A DNA stretch of 64,000 nucleotides from Tuctoria greenei (Eukaryota; Streptophyta; Magnoliopsida; Poales; Poaceae): NCBI GenBank assembly GCA_036927565.1, contig JAYESD010000003.1, positions 98,255,591 to 98,319,590 on the forward strand, written 5' to 3'. The position numbers and the translations under genes were made by a program. Shown here piece after piece: positions 44,489 through 54,840 of the stretch (the stretch's first letter is position 1; every line of letters begins with the position of its first letter). The notes under the pieces were generated by a model. That model did no database searches. It had not been told where the DNA came from and saw only the letters and a program-made list of their open reading frames with translations.

Positions 44489-46369
44489 CTACGTGTCACT
44501 AAACACGCTGGGTGGAAGACCTTTTGTTAGCAGATCCGCAAGCATACGATTGGTACTTATATGCTCAAGACTTATGGTATGATCCTGGATTCGATCTTTC
44601 ACAACATAAAACTTAATGTCGATGTGTTTGGCAGCACCACTCGACTTATTGTTGTGAGAGTAAAATACTGCGGGCTCATTATCGCAATATAACTTAAGTG
44701 GCTTTTCAGTGCTGTCGACCACTCTAAGACCGGGTAAAAATTTCTTAAGCCAAACAGCCTGCCCTGTGGCCTCATAACATGCAACAAACTCGGCATGTAT
44801 TGTGGACGATGCATTGATGGTTTGTTTGGAGCTTTTCCACGAAATGGCTCCATTTGCGAGGGTGAATATATAACTTGACGTGGATTTCTTAGTATCCACA
44901 CAACCCACGAAATCTGAATCTGAATATCCCACTACTTCAAGTGGGTCTGACTTACTATACGTTAACATGAGGCCTTTTGTGCCTTGCACATATCTTAATG
45001 CTTTCTTAACTGCCTTCCAGTTATCAATCCCTGGATTGGCCTGATATCTGCCAAGCATTCCGGTCACATAAGCTAAGTCAGGGCGAGTATAGACTTGAGC
45101 ATACATAAGGCTTCCGACAGCAGAAGCATATGGAACCAACTTCATTTGATCGATCTCATATTGGTTCCTGGGACACTGAAAGTTCCCAAACTTATCGCCC
45201 TTGACAATCGGAGCAGGCGAAGGCTTACTCTTATGCATACTGTACTTTCTCAATACATTCTTTAAGTATGCCTTTTGTGATAAGCCTAATACCCTCTTAT
45301 TTCTATCTCGGTGAATTTCTATGCCCAATACATAGGATGATTCACCAAGATCTTTCATATCAAAATTAGTGGACAAAAACTTCTTAGTTTCTGATAGTAG
45401 ATTGACATCACTACATGCAAGTAGTATATCATCTACGTAAAGCACGAGGAAAATAAATTTCCCGCTCTGAAACTTAGCATAAATGCAATTGTCCTCCTCA
45501 TTTTCTTTAAACCCAAACTCTCTTACTGTTTCATCGAACTTGAGATACCACTGCATTGATGCTTGTTTAAGTCCATAAATGGACTTTCTTAAGTGGCATC
45601 CCATATTTTCCTTACCCTTAATAACAAAACCTTTCGGTTGTGTCATATAGACATTCTCATATAGATCACCATTGAGAAACGTCATCTTTATATCCATCTG
45701 ATGTAATTCTAAATTATAATGTGCAACTAATGCCATAATGATTCTGAACGAATCCTTACTTGAGACAGGTGAAAATGTCTCATTATAATCAATCTCTTCT
45801 CTTTGAGTGAAGCCTTTTGCAACAAGTCTGGCCTTAAACTTATCAATATTCCCTTTGGAGTCACGTTTAATTTTGTAGACCCGTTTACAGCCTACTGTTT
45901 TGCCTCCATTAAGAATCTCAACTAAATCCCAGACTTTGTTTGTTTTCATAGACCTCATTTCATCCTCCATGGCTTTGCGCCATTCAGATGATTGAGGACT
46001 TCTCATAGCTTCTTCAAATGTGGTGGGATCACCCTCCATTTGAATTGCCTCACTCAAATAGATCTCATAATCGTCCGGAATGGCTGATTTTCTTTCTCGT
46101 TGAGATCTTCTTAATTGCACATTATCCTCATTTTGAGGCTGTTGTTGCTCTTCATTATTAGTGACAACGGGCTGAAAATGCTCAACCTCTCTTAATAATT
46201 CCGTTGTCAATGGAGAACTAACAACAGGTGTTGAATCATTACCAATAGGCACTGATGATTCAACAGCAATAGGTAATGAGAAATATGGTTCTTGAATCAT
46301 AGGAGTGGGTACATAAACCCGCTTCTCTTCAAGATTAATTTCTCGTCTTACCGTACTCCCCGTGATCAT
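44489..46369 (-). pseudogene. E6 reverse transcriptase and RNase H, open 626 codons
   Basis: Integrase C-terminus, then an acidic linker (QLRRSQRERKSAIPDDY), then RT: LVEILNGGKTVGCKRVYK, RLVAKGFTQREEIDYNETFSP, MDIKMTFLNGDLYENVYMTQ, SIYGLKQASMQWYLKF, catalytic LYVDDILLACSD, YVLGIEIHRDRNKRVLGLSQ and YTRPDLAYVTGML. RNase H: VGYSDSDFVGCVDTKKSTSS, INASSTIHAEFVACYEA and KLYCDNEPAVFYSHN. The frame is uninterrupted to 44489. Joined to integrase by a 1-nt shift near 46372 in a T run. RT/RNase H look chemically intact. Confidence 0.93.
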
Positions 46370-46377
46370 GTCATCCT

Positions 46378-46755
46378 CTAAAATACGGCATGCCTTGTTT
46401 CTACAAATTTAGTATATCGTTCTGGACAATTTAAACGATATCCCTTACTGTTTTCTGCATAGCCAATAAAATGGCAACTTACTGTCTTAGAATCCAACTT
46501 ACCAATGTTTGGGTTAAACAATTTTGCCTCAGCGGGACAGCCCCATATATGCATACAACTTAATGAGGGCTTACGTCCTGTCCACAACTCATACAGTGTT
46601 TTGGGCACCGACTTAGTAGGAACCCGATTTAGCACATGAATGGCGTTTTTTAATGCCTCCATCCATAAGCTAACCGGCAAATCTGATTGACTTAACATGG
46701 ATCTAACCATATCCATTAGCGTATGGTTGCACCGTTCCGCTACTCCATTTTGCTA
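46378..46755 (-). pseudogene. E6 integrase, C-terminal half of the core
   Basis: After a TAG at 46753-46755 the frame continues QNGVAERCNHTLMDMVRSML (with the catalytic Glu just ahead), SVPKTLYELWTGRKPSLSCM, FIGYAENSKGYRL and KFVETRHAVF. It ends at the 1-nt shift into the RT frame. The TAG sits at the first Gln of the conserved Gln-Gln-Asn-Gly block. Confidence 0.9.
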
Positions 46756-47955
46756 AGGCTCACCTGGTGTGGAATACTGGGCGACTATGCCATTTTCCTG
46801 TAGGAACCGAGCAAACGGTCTAGGAACCTGTCCATACGGGGTATGACGACCGTAGTACTCACCACCACGATCGGATCTTACCACTTTAATCTTAATATTG
46901 AGCTGATTTTCAACTTCATCCTTAAATATCTTAAATTTATCCAACGCTTCAGAGCGTTCTTTAATTGGATAAATATAGCCATAGCGAGAATAGTCATCCG
47001 TGAAGGTTATGAATGAATCAAAACCATCAACAGATACTACGGGAAAAGGACCACAAATGTCTGTATGGATTAATTCCAAAATTCCCGCACTGCGTATGGC
47101 ACCTTTCTTAATTTTCTTAACAAACTTTCCCTTAATGCAGTCTATGCATTCTTCTGAATCCGAAAAATCCAAATGGGGAAGAATTGGTTGTGAAATCAAT
47201 TGTTTAATTCTCCCCCTCGAAATATGGCCCAAGCGACAATGCCATAATTTCGAAGACATTTCGGAATCGATTCTCTTACGCTTACCGTGATGTGAGGAAA
47301 ACTGATTGTTGTTTACAACATTAACATCATCATGTATAGATAATAAGTATAGCATGCCTTGTCTTACGGCAACACCAACCATCTTATTATCATACTTAAT
47401 TACACATTTTTCTTTGCCAAACTGGCAAATATAACCATCATCATCTAAACATGACACTGAGATGAGATTTCTATGTAAAGAGGGTACATATAATACATCC
47501 TGAAGTGTAAGTACAAAGCCATTTCTTAATACTAATGGATAATCTCCAATGGCTTTCACTTCAGCTTCATGGCCATCGGCAACTTTAATGGCCCTTTCCC
47601 CTCTTTCTAGGGTCCTCCTCATATTTAACCCCTGCAACGAATTGCAAATGTGCACAGTGGCACCTGAGTCAATCCACCAAGAAGATGGTGTATAATCTAA
47701 ATGTAGGGATTCATCAACAAAGGTCACAAAATCATTACCATTTTTGCAACACCATTTAAGGAAGCCAATGCAATCCTTCTGATGGTGACCTTTGTCTAAA
47801 CAAAAGCGGCACTTATCTTTATCCACTTTCACATCCTTATTGTAAGGATGGCTTTGTGGAAACTTACCCTTATCTTTATCATGGTGAGAAGAACCATGAT
47901 ACTTAAAAGATTGCTTAGAAGAATAATTCTTCTTAGCCTTACCTTTTCCCTTCAT
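46756..47955 (-). pseudogene. E6 nucleocapsid, protease and integrase N-half
   Basis: CRFCLDKGHHQKDC is a zinc knuckle of the form CX2CX4HX4C. WWIDSGATVHICN is the protease active site. LWHCRLGHISRGRI and CIDCIKGK form the HHCC zinc domain. LELIHTDICGPF gives the first catalytic Asp, TFTDDYSRYGYI follows, and VVRSDRGGEYYG carries the second. The triad glutamate lies just downstream, so the integrase triad is retained. Same frame as gag, from which it is separated by a TAG at 48004-48006. Confidence 0.92.
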
Positions 47956-48003
47956 GTAATTAATAGCATCATAACCGTGAAGGGACTTAATCCTCTCTTC
48001 CTC

Positions 48004-48669
48004 CTAAACACACATAGACATGAGTTTTTCTATGTTCCATAGTTCAGGTTGAGAGTTGTAGTTAATGACGAAAGTCTCAAATTCCTCAGGAAGTGAGGCA
48101 ACGATGAGATGCACAATGAACTCATTTTTAATCCCCAAATCCATAGACTTAAGCTTTGCAGCCATATTTGTCATCCTTAAGATGTGCTCACGCACACCAC
48201 CTCTATGATACTTTTTAGTAACAAGCCTCTTGACAAGAGTGCTTGCAGTGGCCTTAGAAGAACCAGTAAACTGATTCTCTATCCTTTGGATGTATTCAAC
48301 AGCGGTTTCACATTCAGGGATTGCTCCCCGAATGGTCTCAGTGATAGTGCCCTTAATAACCATCAAACATTTCCTGTTTGATTTCATCCACTTATAACAA
48401 TCAATGTCATAAGCCAATAACTCAGTAGTATATTCCTTAGTCCTCACAGCAATGGCTTCCTGAGTTTCATCATTATTTCTTACTGGTTCAACTGGTGCAA
48501 CCGGATATGGAGTAGTGAGAGCCAAGTCTATCTTAGAGACTGTCAAAGCAATCTCTGACTTCTCTCGCCATCTCTCATAATTGCTTCCATTGAGTGTATC
48601 AATAGAAGCGATAAAACTCGGTGCTGAATTCGCATTGGAGGAACCTTCATAATCAAAAAACCAAAATCA
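48004..48669 (-). pseudogene. E6 gag (capsid)
   Basis: The frame is open from about 48669 (reading SSNANSAPSFIASIDTLNG, then NYERWREK) but has no ATG. TTG at 48546 is only a nominal start. IDLALTTPYPVAP, DCYKWMKSNRKCLMVI, RIENQFTGSSKATASTLVKR and MTNMAAKLKSMDLGI are UBN2/copia gag blocks. The stop TAG at 48004-48006 is followed by EEERIKSLHGYDAINYM in frame. The missing ATG could be an eroded start or mean that translation begins in a spliced leader. Confidence 0.85.
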
Positions 48670-48704
48670 AGAAGAATGCATAGATGTTAACCACAAGAAA
48701 ATGA

Positions 48705-49133
48705 TGAGTTTTATCTTTCACTTTGGTTACTTGATCAAAACTCAACATTTGAGAATAACTGAAAATCAACATAGTAATTTATCTTTCGCTTTGGTTACAC
48801 GACCGAATTACTATGTTCTTACAAAAAGAATGTCATTAATGCCTTTCGCTTTGGTTACTCAGCCAATAATGACATTAAAACTGAACATTGAAGAACAACT
48901 GAAATACATAGTAATTTATCTTTCTCTTTGGTTATTCGACAAATTACTATGTACTTATAAAGGAAAATGTCCTTAAAGCATTTCGCTTTGGTTACTAGGC
49001 CAATAATGACATTAATATAACTTAAAATCATGACAATTCTATTTTTCACTTTGGTTACTCAATAGAATTCCATGCAACTTAAATTGACATAGCAATTTAT
49101 CTTTCGCTTTGGTTACTCGTCCAAATTGCTATG
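48705..49133 (-). repeat. Array of seven stem-loops in the E6 leader
   Basis: Seven copies of the core CTTTGGTTA (plus-strand starts 48721, 48789, 48849, 48926, 48986, 49049 and 49107), most within TTTCGCTTTGGTTACTCG. Each is flanked by complementary arms. Arms: 48705-48712/48737-48744 (TGAGTTTT), 48769-48779/48806-48816 (ACATAGTAATT), 48829-48838/48867-48876 (AATGTCATTA), 48905-48917/48941-48953 (TACATAGTAATTT), 48966-48975/49004-49013 (one mismatch), 49035-49043/49061-49069 (AATTCTATT), 49088-49098/49123-49133 (CATAGCAATTT). Stems differ but pair; loops are conserved. Lies between PBS and gag, in the RNA leader. Confidence 0.88.
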
Positions 49134-49663
49134 ACAATAATCTTAATTCACAGCGGAAGCTTATTAAATACGCAAACTTAATTGTATAGCACAGACTAGT
49201 CTGCACATGGTCGGACTAGTCCAAACTCTTACAGTATGGTTTTCGGACTAGTCCGGTCCATACGCCGGACAAGTCCGGTACTGATAAAAAAACATTTGAT
49301 CCGTTCTTTATTAAACTTTTCGAGTTTGGTCCGTACTATTCCGGACTAGTACGACCAACCCCGGAAAAGTTTCATATAAAAAACTGGAAAAATGTCGAAA
49401 TACCCAAAAGGGAATCTTAATCTTACCATCTTACCAAATCAACTTAATTTTCACAATGGATTTCAATCCAAAGTGCTTAATTGGTTTTCAATCGGATGAA
49501 CACGTCAAAACGCCGTGATCCGAAGACCTAATCACTTTACTGTGGCACACCAGACTAGTCCGGCGCTTAGACCAGACAAGTCCGGACCTTCAAAACTTTC
49601 AGCAAAAAACTTCGATCAAAAATCAATTCAAAATATTAGTGGTCTAAACTGGCTCTGATACCA
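49134..49663 (-). other. E6 leader, PBS-proximal part
   Basis: PBS at 49651-49663 (minus strand TGGTATCAGAGCC, initiator-Met tRNA). Six or so GGACTAGTCC / GGACAAGTCC palindromes lie at 49195-49350 and 49553-49590. No ORF. Confidence 0.85.
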
Positions 49664-49664
49664 T

Positions 49665-50236
49665 TGTTAGAAATCAAGAGAGAGCCCAAAGATCAAATAG
49701 CCACTAAATCATCTTGAATTACATAGAGAAATCTGATTACAACATGAACACCAAGTGCTATTTCTCAAATAGCACAATAACACTAATAATACCTTCTCCT
49801 CCATATTTATTGTTGCTTGACGATGCGGCCATCTGGCCAACAAGGCGAGGCCGCAAGAAGAATGACGGTGAGAGACGTTTCCCCTTGTTCTTCTCGTGGT
49901 ATCTTGATCGGATTCTGAATGGGTTAGAGCGTTCAAGTGTGTATGAGTGTATGCCTTAAGCCACTTTGATCATACACATGACCCCTCTTTTTATAGTTGA
50001 CCAAGAGACACAAGAGGGGTCCTCCCACCCTTAGGAATTATTGAGTCTCCCGATCAGAGACTCAAAACTCCGTGGGTTGTGTCCTTTCAATTAGAACACA
50101 TGTCAATTTCGAGTTCAAACTTACAGTTACTGAAAAATTGGACTAGTCCGTATAGGGTCCGGACTAGTCCGATTATCCTTACTGGACAACATCGGACTAG
50201 TCCAGTTTTAACCGCACTAGTCCGGTACTTCCAACA
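49665..50236 (-). repeat. E6 5' LTR
   Basis: 572 bp, identical in length to the other LTR, and carrying the same TATA-like site and four palindrome copies (50129-50225). Confidence 0.94.
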
Positions 50237-50523
50237 GGGTTCTGTCAAAATTTCCAAAAAACATGGGTCAACTTAAAACATGTATAGATTCTATTTCCTA
50301 GCTCACCTGGAGCTGTATGAGTACAATATGGAAAGGTTGGAAAGTGTACTACAACTTTTGTATTCAGACCAACATCTAGTTCTGACGTTTCCTGTATGAA
50401 AAAATTTTGAATTTATACAGGGAGATCAGCTGGAACAGACTGTGATTACAACTCCAGTTTTAAATTTTCTTAAACTGTTGAGAGTTGAAAACTTTCTCAT
50501 TGTTCCAGTATTCTTTTCTATAG

Positions 50524-51458
50524 ATGACGGATGTGATGATGCTATTACCGGACAGATGGATATTTTCCACTTGCGCTAGTCATTCGGGTTTCCCAAGTAT
50601 GTTGCGGGAAGTACTCCATCAGTTTGGTTTCATCGAGATGCCAGGCTATTGGGGTAGAGAAACGATTGACAGTGGTGTTCGGTCCTGTACCATTTTGGTA
50701 GACATCCCAGCTAGTCCACGTCGTTATGGATGGGCTCCTTTCTCTGTTACCATCGAGGGGGCTCATTTAGAAGACACTTGGGCAATCGCTGCAGGTGAAG
50801 CGCTTATGAAGCTTTGTGAGCTTCATCAAGATGCCATGGCTGGGACTCAATTTGCCCTTATTCAGGTCCGTGGTATGGCTGGATTTGAGTGGCAACGTTG
50901 CATGGTTGCTGCCTATGCACCGTATGGCGACACAACCTCGATGACACTTGGGACATATGCGGCTGCTTCCAATATGGTTGTTTCTACCCAAGGCACCATT
51001 ATTTTGGAGCAAGTTGAAGCCTTGCGGGAAGCGACAGAGCGGGGTGATACCCTTGATTATATCAACGGGAATCTACGTTTGCTCCTAGCCCCAGCAAATC
51101 ACCAGCTAAATAAGTGCGAGAGTCAGCTGCATTATGTTCGATTAGGCTACGGAAAGCTCGTGCCGAACAACGCCAAGCTCGGACTGAACTGCAGCAAGAT
51201 CGTGGTGCGTTGCAAGCAAGTCAGTTAGAGGTGCAACAACAGCAGGAGCAGCTGTTAGTAGTCACTGAAGGGCGGGACACCGCCATTGAGACAGCTCAGA
51301 ATTGGGAGTATGAATCAGAGCAACTTCAAGATAATGTAATTGAGGCTGAAGCACAATTGCAACCAGTGGTGTATCCACCGGCCCATAATATACCACTAAT
51401 TATGGGTGAACAATTGCTTTCGAATGACGAAGAAGAAGAAGATCCCGAGGAACTCTAG
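50524..51458 (+). pseudogene. E4 accessory ORF upstream of gag (frameshifted)
   Basis: Open from ATG 50524 (MTDVMMLLPDRWIF). One frame shift near 51150 moves the reading to the frame ending at 51458, giving a composite of about 310 residues. The N-terminal 170 residues look globular alpha/beta: SCTILVDIPASPRRYGWAPF, SVTIEGAHLEDTWAIAAGEA, LMKLCELHQDAMAGTQFALI. The pattern strand-strand-G-helix with AAxEALxxL is faintly like a double-stranded-RNA-binding fold (inference only). The C-terminus is Gln/Glu-rich and coiled-coil-like (RAEQRQARTELQQDRGALQ) and ends acidic (NDEEEEDPEEL). No named domain recognised. Absent from relative F. Codon use and position suggest an element gene, not host. Confidence 0.65.
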
Positions 51459-51850
51459 TACGTCGAGTAGGATGTATTGGAGTGGGATGTGACAGCACTT
51501 CTGCCGTGACGGGGCAACATATAGTTTAATAGTTGCTCGTGTTTTTCTTTTGTGACCATGTTTGTGTCCTATTAAGAATAGTAGTGGGTATGTCTAAGCT
51601 GATTAGATGTGTATGACATCTCATGGAAACCAAGTATGGTAGAGATGTATTTCCATAGAGGGAGTCCATCATTTTGGAGTTTACTACTGTAAACTTGGTC
51701 ATGAGATAATATATCTTGTATAAAGTTTGTACTTTATCAATATATATGAATGTTATGCACTTATTCTCTTGTCAATAGTCATGCTACTGAAAAATGATAT
51801 GGATAAGGGAAACGAAAACATGTGCTGATTTTAAGTCATTTGGATGCAGA
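51459..51850 (+). other. Spacer between E4 accessory ORF and gag
   Basis: About 390 nt, AT-rich, no ORF with support. Its end (TTGGATGCAGAATGG) matches the gag-start context in F (GCATTGCAGAATG). Confidence 0.7.
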
Positions 51851-52666
51851 ATGGTGCGTACGCACTCGGCACCAGAAATGGGAGGATCCAGTCATGGTCG
51901 TGAGGACGAATCTCCAACCCAGGAGACAGCTGCAACGCCGTAGCAACAAGTCCCTCCACCACCACCTCCTGATCTTCCAAGGAGCCTAGCGAAGGTTCTC
52001 GCCGCAGTGCTTGGCTCGCGCGACGAGCAAGCAGAATTACTACGTACTCTGTTCTAGCATTCGTCCCGTCAAGGAGGGCGACCAGATGCGGGTCCACGAC
52101 AACCTTCTCCGAGTTTGTACTCGGATTTCATGTCAGCGCACCCGCCGGTCTTCATGGAGGTCGATGAACCATTGGAGGCGGACAACTGGCTCCGCTCCAT
52201 TGACGGGAAGTTCGGTTTGCTACGAGTGACCAAACATCAGAAGACCCTATTCGCGGCCCAACAACTACAAGGGTCCGCTGGTGTGTGGTGGGCGAGTTAC
52301 CTTGCCGCACGACCAGTCGGCTATGCCACGAGCTGGGAGGAATTCCGGGAGGTGTTTCGCGCCTATCACATACCTTCCGGTGTTATGAGGTGGAAGCTTC
52401 AAGAGTTCTTGCAGCTGAAACAAGGAGGAAGGAGTGCTTACGAGTACTCCAAGATATTCAACCACATGGACCAATATGCTCAGGACCAAGTGAATACAGA
52501 AGATCGGAAGCGGGAATGCTTCTATCGGGGTCTGAACCTCAAGATGAAGGACAAGCTTGCCTTGTTCAACAGCGGCAGCTTCAACAACATGGTCATTGCC
52601 GCAATCGTACAGGAGGACGCTACAAGGGAGTTGTTCTCTAACAAGAAGAAAAGGAGTGCTCCGTAG
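51851..52666 (+). pseudogene. E4 gag
   Basis: From ATG 51851 (MVRTHSAPEMGGSS). Two in-frame TAG codons (near 51941 and 52055), then uninterrupted: YSDFMSAHPPVFMEVDEPLE, ADNWLRSIDGKFGLLRV, GVWWASYLAARP, FRAYHIPSGVMRWKLQEFL and RECFYRGLNLKMKDKLALF. This is the capsid domain of chromovirus gag, closely matching F. The frame ends at TAG 52664-52666, and the text continues 1 nt out of frame (VGQRGGTIQKYCMVY). Confidence 0.9.
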
Positions 52667-53579
52667 GGCAGCGAGGAGGCACTATTCAGAAATACTGCAT
52701 GGTGTATCGATCACCATCCGGCCAGAGGTGGCAGCCGCCATCGCGACCACCGATGTTTCATGGTCGCCCATTTAATAACGCTGGTTTCTGCCCACAACAG
52801 CAACAGGGAATGATTACGCATGCACCTCTACCTCCACCGCGTGCACCGTTATTCCGTGCTCCACTCCATACCGGCCAGACCCCGTACACGTGCTATATGT
52901 GTGGACGTACGGGGCACTTTTCCAAGGACTTCCCACAGAGCGGAGGACAGTCATCGTACCAGGGGGCGAACCAGCCTTGCAACCAGCCCAAGAAGCTAGC
53001 CACCAGAACCGGCAATGTCCACCACCTCGCCATCGAGGACGTTCCGGAAGGTGCACCCGTACTCACGGGTACGTTCTCTCTCATTGGTCATCCCATAGTC
53101 ATCCTTTTTGACTCGGGTTCTTCCCATAACTATATTAGCAAGTCTTATGTCGATCAATATCAATTGCCTATCAATTCCACAAAAACCCCATATATGATTT
53201 GTTCTTCGGGAGGCAAAGTAGTAGCAGATAAGATGGTCCATAGGGTACCTCTTAATGTGGGTGGGAACATATACCCTACATCTCTCATTATATTGGAGCA
53301 TCGGAAATTAGATGTCATCTTAGGAATGGCATGGTTGCAATACAACGGTGCTATTATTGACATCATTCCTTGGAGAATATATCTAAATTCTCCGGTCCAC
53401 TCTCCCCAAATTCTCACTCTTGAGAGTAATATCCACATGACTCCAACTGCTGATAACACCGAATCCTGTAAACTCGAAGATATTCCAGTAGTATGTGAGT
53501 ATCCGGACGTTTTTCCCGAAGATCTTCCTGGTATGCCACCAGAAAGGGATGTCGAGTATAAGAATGAACTTTTACCGTG
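52667..53579 (+). pseudogene. E4 nucleocapsid and protease
   Basis: Gln/Pro-rich stretch, then CYMCGRTGHFSKDF, a zinc knuckle in which the last Cys has become Phe (TTC at 52930-52932). Then TGTFSLIGHPIVILFDSGSS and HNYIS (protease active site), PYMICSSGGKVVAD, LIILEHRKLDVILGMAWLQY and CEYPDVFPEDLPGMPPERDV. Open from 52699 to a TGA at 53578-53580, after which the RT region begins with another shift (near 53610). Confidence 0.9.
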
Positions 53580-54313
53580 AACAGTGCCAATCTCGAGAAA
53601 GCCGTATAAGTATGGCACCTAAAGAACTTGCGGAACTGAAAGAGCAGCTGAAGTAACTTTTGGACAAGGGTTTCATTCGTCCAAGTTCATCACCTTGGGG
53701 TTGTTCTGCATTGTTTGTGGAAAAGAAGGATAAAACATTGAGACTATGTGTGGACTATCATCCACTCAATGCTGTCACAATCAAGAACAAGTATACACTA
53801 CCCCGTATCGATATTCTGTTCGATCGGTTGGTAGGTGCTCGGGTATTTTCCAAGATGGATCTTCGCTCTGGTTATCATCAGATCAGAATTCAACCAGAGG
53901 ATATACCTAAGACAGCATTCTCGGCAAGGTATGGATTATATGAGTACTTTGTCATGTCCTTCGGATTAACCAACGCACCGGCCCATTACATGTATCTCAT
54001 GAATTTGGTATTCATGCTGGATTTGGACAAGTTTGTCATGGTCTTCATCGACGACATCCTTGTATACTCAAAATCCAAAGAAGAACATGTACAACATTTG
54101 CACATCGTGCTTCGGCGATTGCGGGACCACAAGTTGTACGCTAAGTTCAGCAAATGTGAGTTCTGGATCAACCAAGTGCTATTTCTAGGGCACATCATCT
54201 CTGCCGAAGGGATTGCAGTTGATCCAAGCAATATTAAGCAAATACTCAAATGGGAGTCTCCCAAGTCTGTGCATGAAGTTCGAAGTTTCCTGGGTTTCGC
54301 TAGAAATTACTAG
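53580..54313 (+). pseudogene. E4 reverse transcriptase
   Basis: MAPKELAELKEQLK, a TAA near 53655, then open: LLDKGFIRPSSSPWGCSALF, VEKKDKTLRLCVDYHPLNAV, RVFSKMDLRSGYHQI, MSFGLTNAPAHYMYLMN, catalytic MVFIDDILVYSKSKEEH, FSKCEFWINQVLFLGHIIS and VRSFLGFARNY, ending at TAG 54311-54313. FIDD in place of the usual YIDD keeps both catalytic aspartates. Chromovirus-type RT. Confidence 0.92.
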
Positions 54314-54840
54314 AGGTTCATCCCAAGCTTTTCCAAGATAGCTAAACCAATGATGGAACTTCTGAAGAAAGAAAAGAGATATACCAGGACAAAGGAATGT
54401 GAGGAGGGTTTTCAAGCATTGGTAAAACACCTCACAATAGCACCAGTATTAGCCCAACCAGACACAACAAGATCCTTTGATGTTTATTGTGATGCATCTG
54501 GAATTGGTCTAGGTTGCGTATTAATGCAAGATAGAAGGGTGATCTCTTATGGATCACGGCAGCTTCGAAACCATGAGCAGCATTATCCGACTCATGATCT
54601 TAAACTCGCTGCTGTGGTACTAGCATTAAAGATGTGGAGACACTATCTATGGGGCAACCTAGTACATCTCTACACCGATCAAAAAAGCTTGAAGTACATC
54701 TTCACCGAGAAAGCATTGAATATGAGACAACGACGATGGTTGAAATTAATCAAAGACTATGAGATTGAGATCCACTACCATGCCAGAAAGGCAAATGTAG
54801 TCGCAGATGCACTAAGTCGCAAGTCCCATATCAATAACCT
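54314..54840 (+). pseudogene. E4 RNase H
   Basis: In frame with RT after the TAG: FIPSFSKIAKPMMELLKKEK, then FDVYCDASGIGLGCVLMQDR (Asp), THDLKLAAVVLALKMWRHYL (Glu replaced: the usual H-D-L-E-L-A reads H-D-L-K-L-A), HLYTDQKSLKYIFTEK (Asp) and VVADALSRKSH. Catalytic Glu to Lys would inactivate it. Confidence 0.87.

Larger units (their letters stand above)
43694..50236 (-). mobile_element. E6: complete Ty1/copia element, 6543 bp
   Basis: LTRs of exactly 572 bp each (43694-44265 and 49665-50236), TGTTA...CCAACA, with a perfect duplication GGGTT at 43689-43693 and 50237-50241. Minus strand: PBS, leader with a hairpin array, gag, protease, integrase, RT and RNase H. Hand alignment gives about 36 mismatches in 572 (about 6%), no gaps. 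Damage in the polyprotein is limited to two CAG-to-TAG type stops and one 1-nt shift. Catalytic residues of integrase and RT are kept. The youngest insertion in this nest. Copia sublineage not assigned. Confidence 0.95.

Noticed and set aside
48705..49133. Regularly spaced repeats that could be taken for a CRISPR-like array
   Set aside because: Spacing varies (58-77 nt), the stems flank rather than form the repeats, spacers are not unique, and it lies in the leader of a plant copia element.
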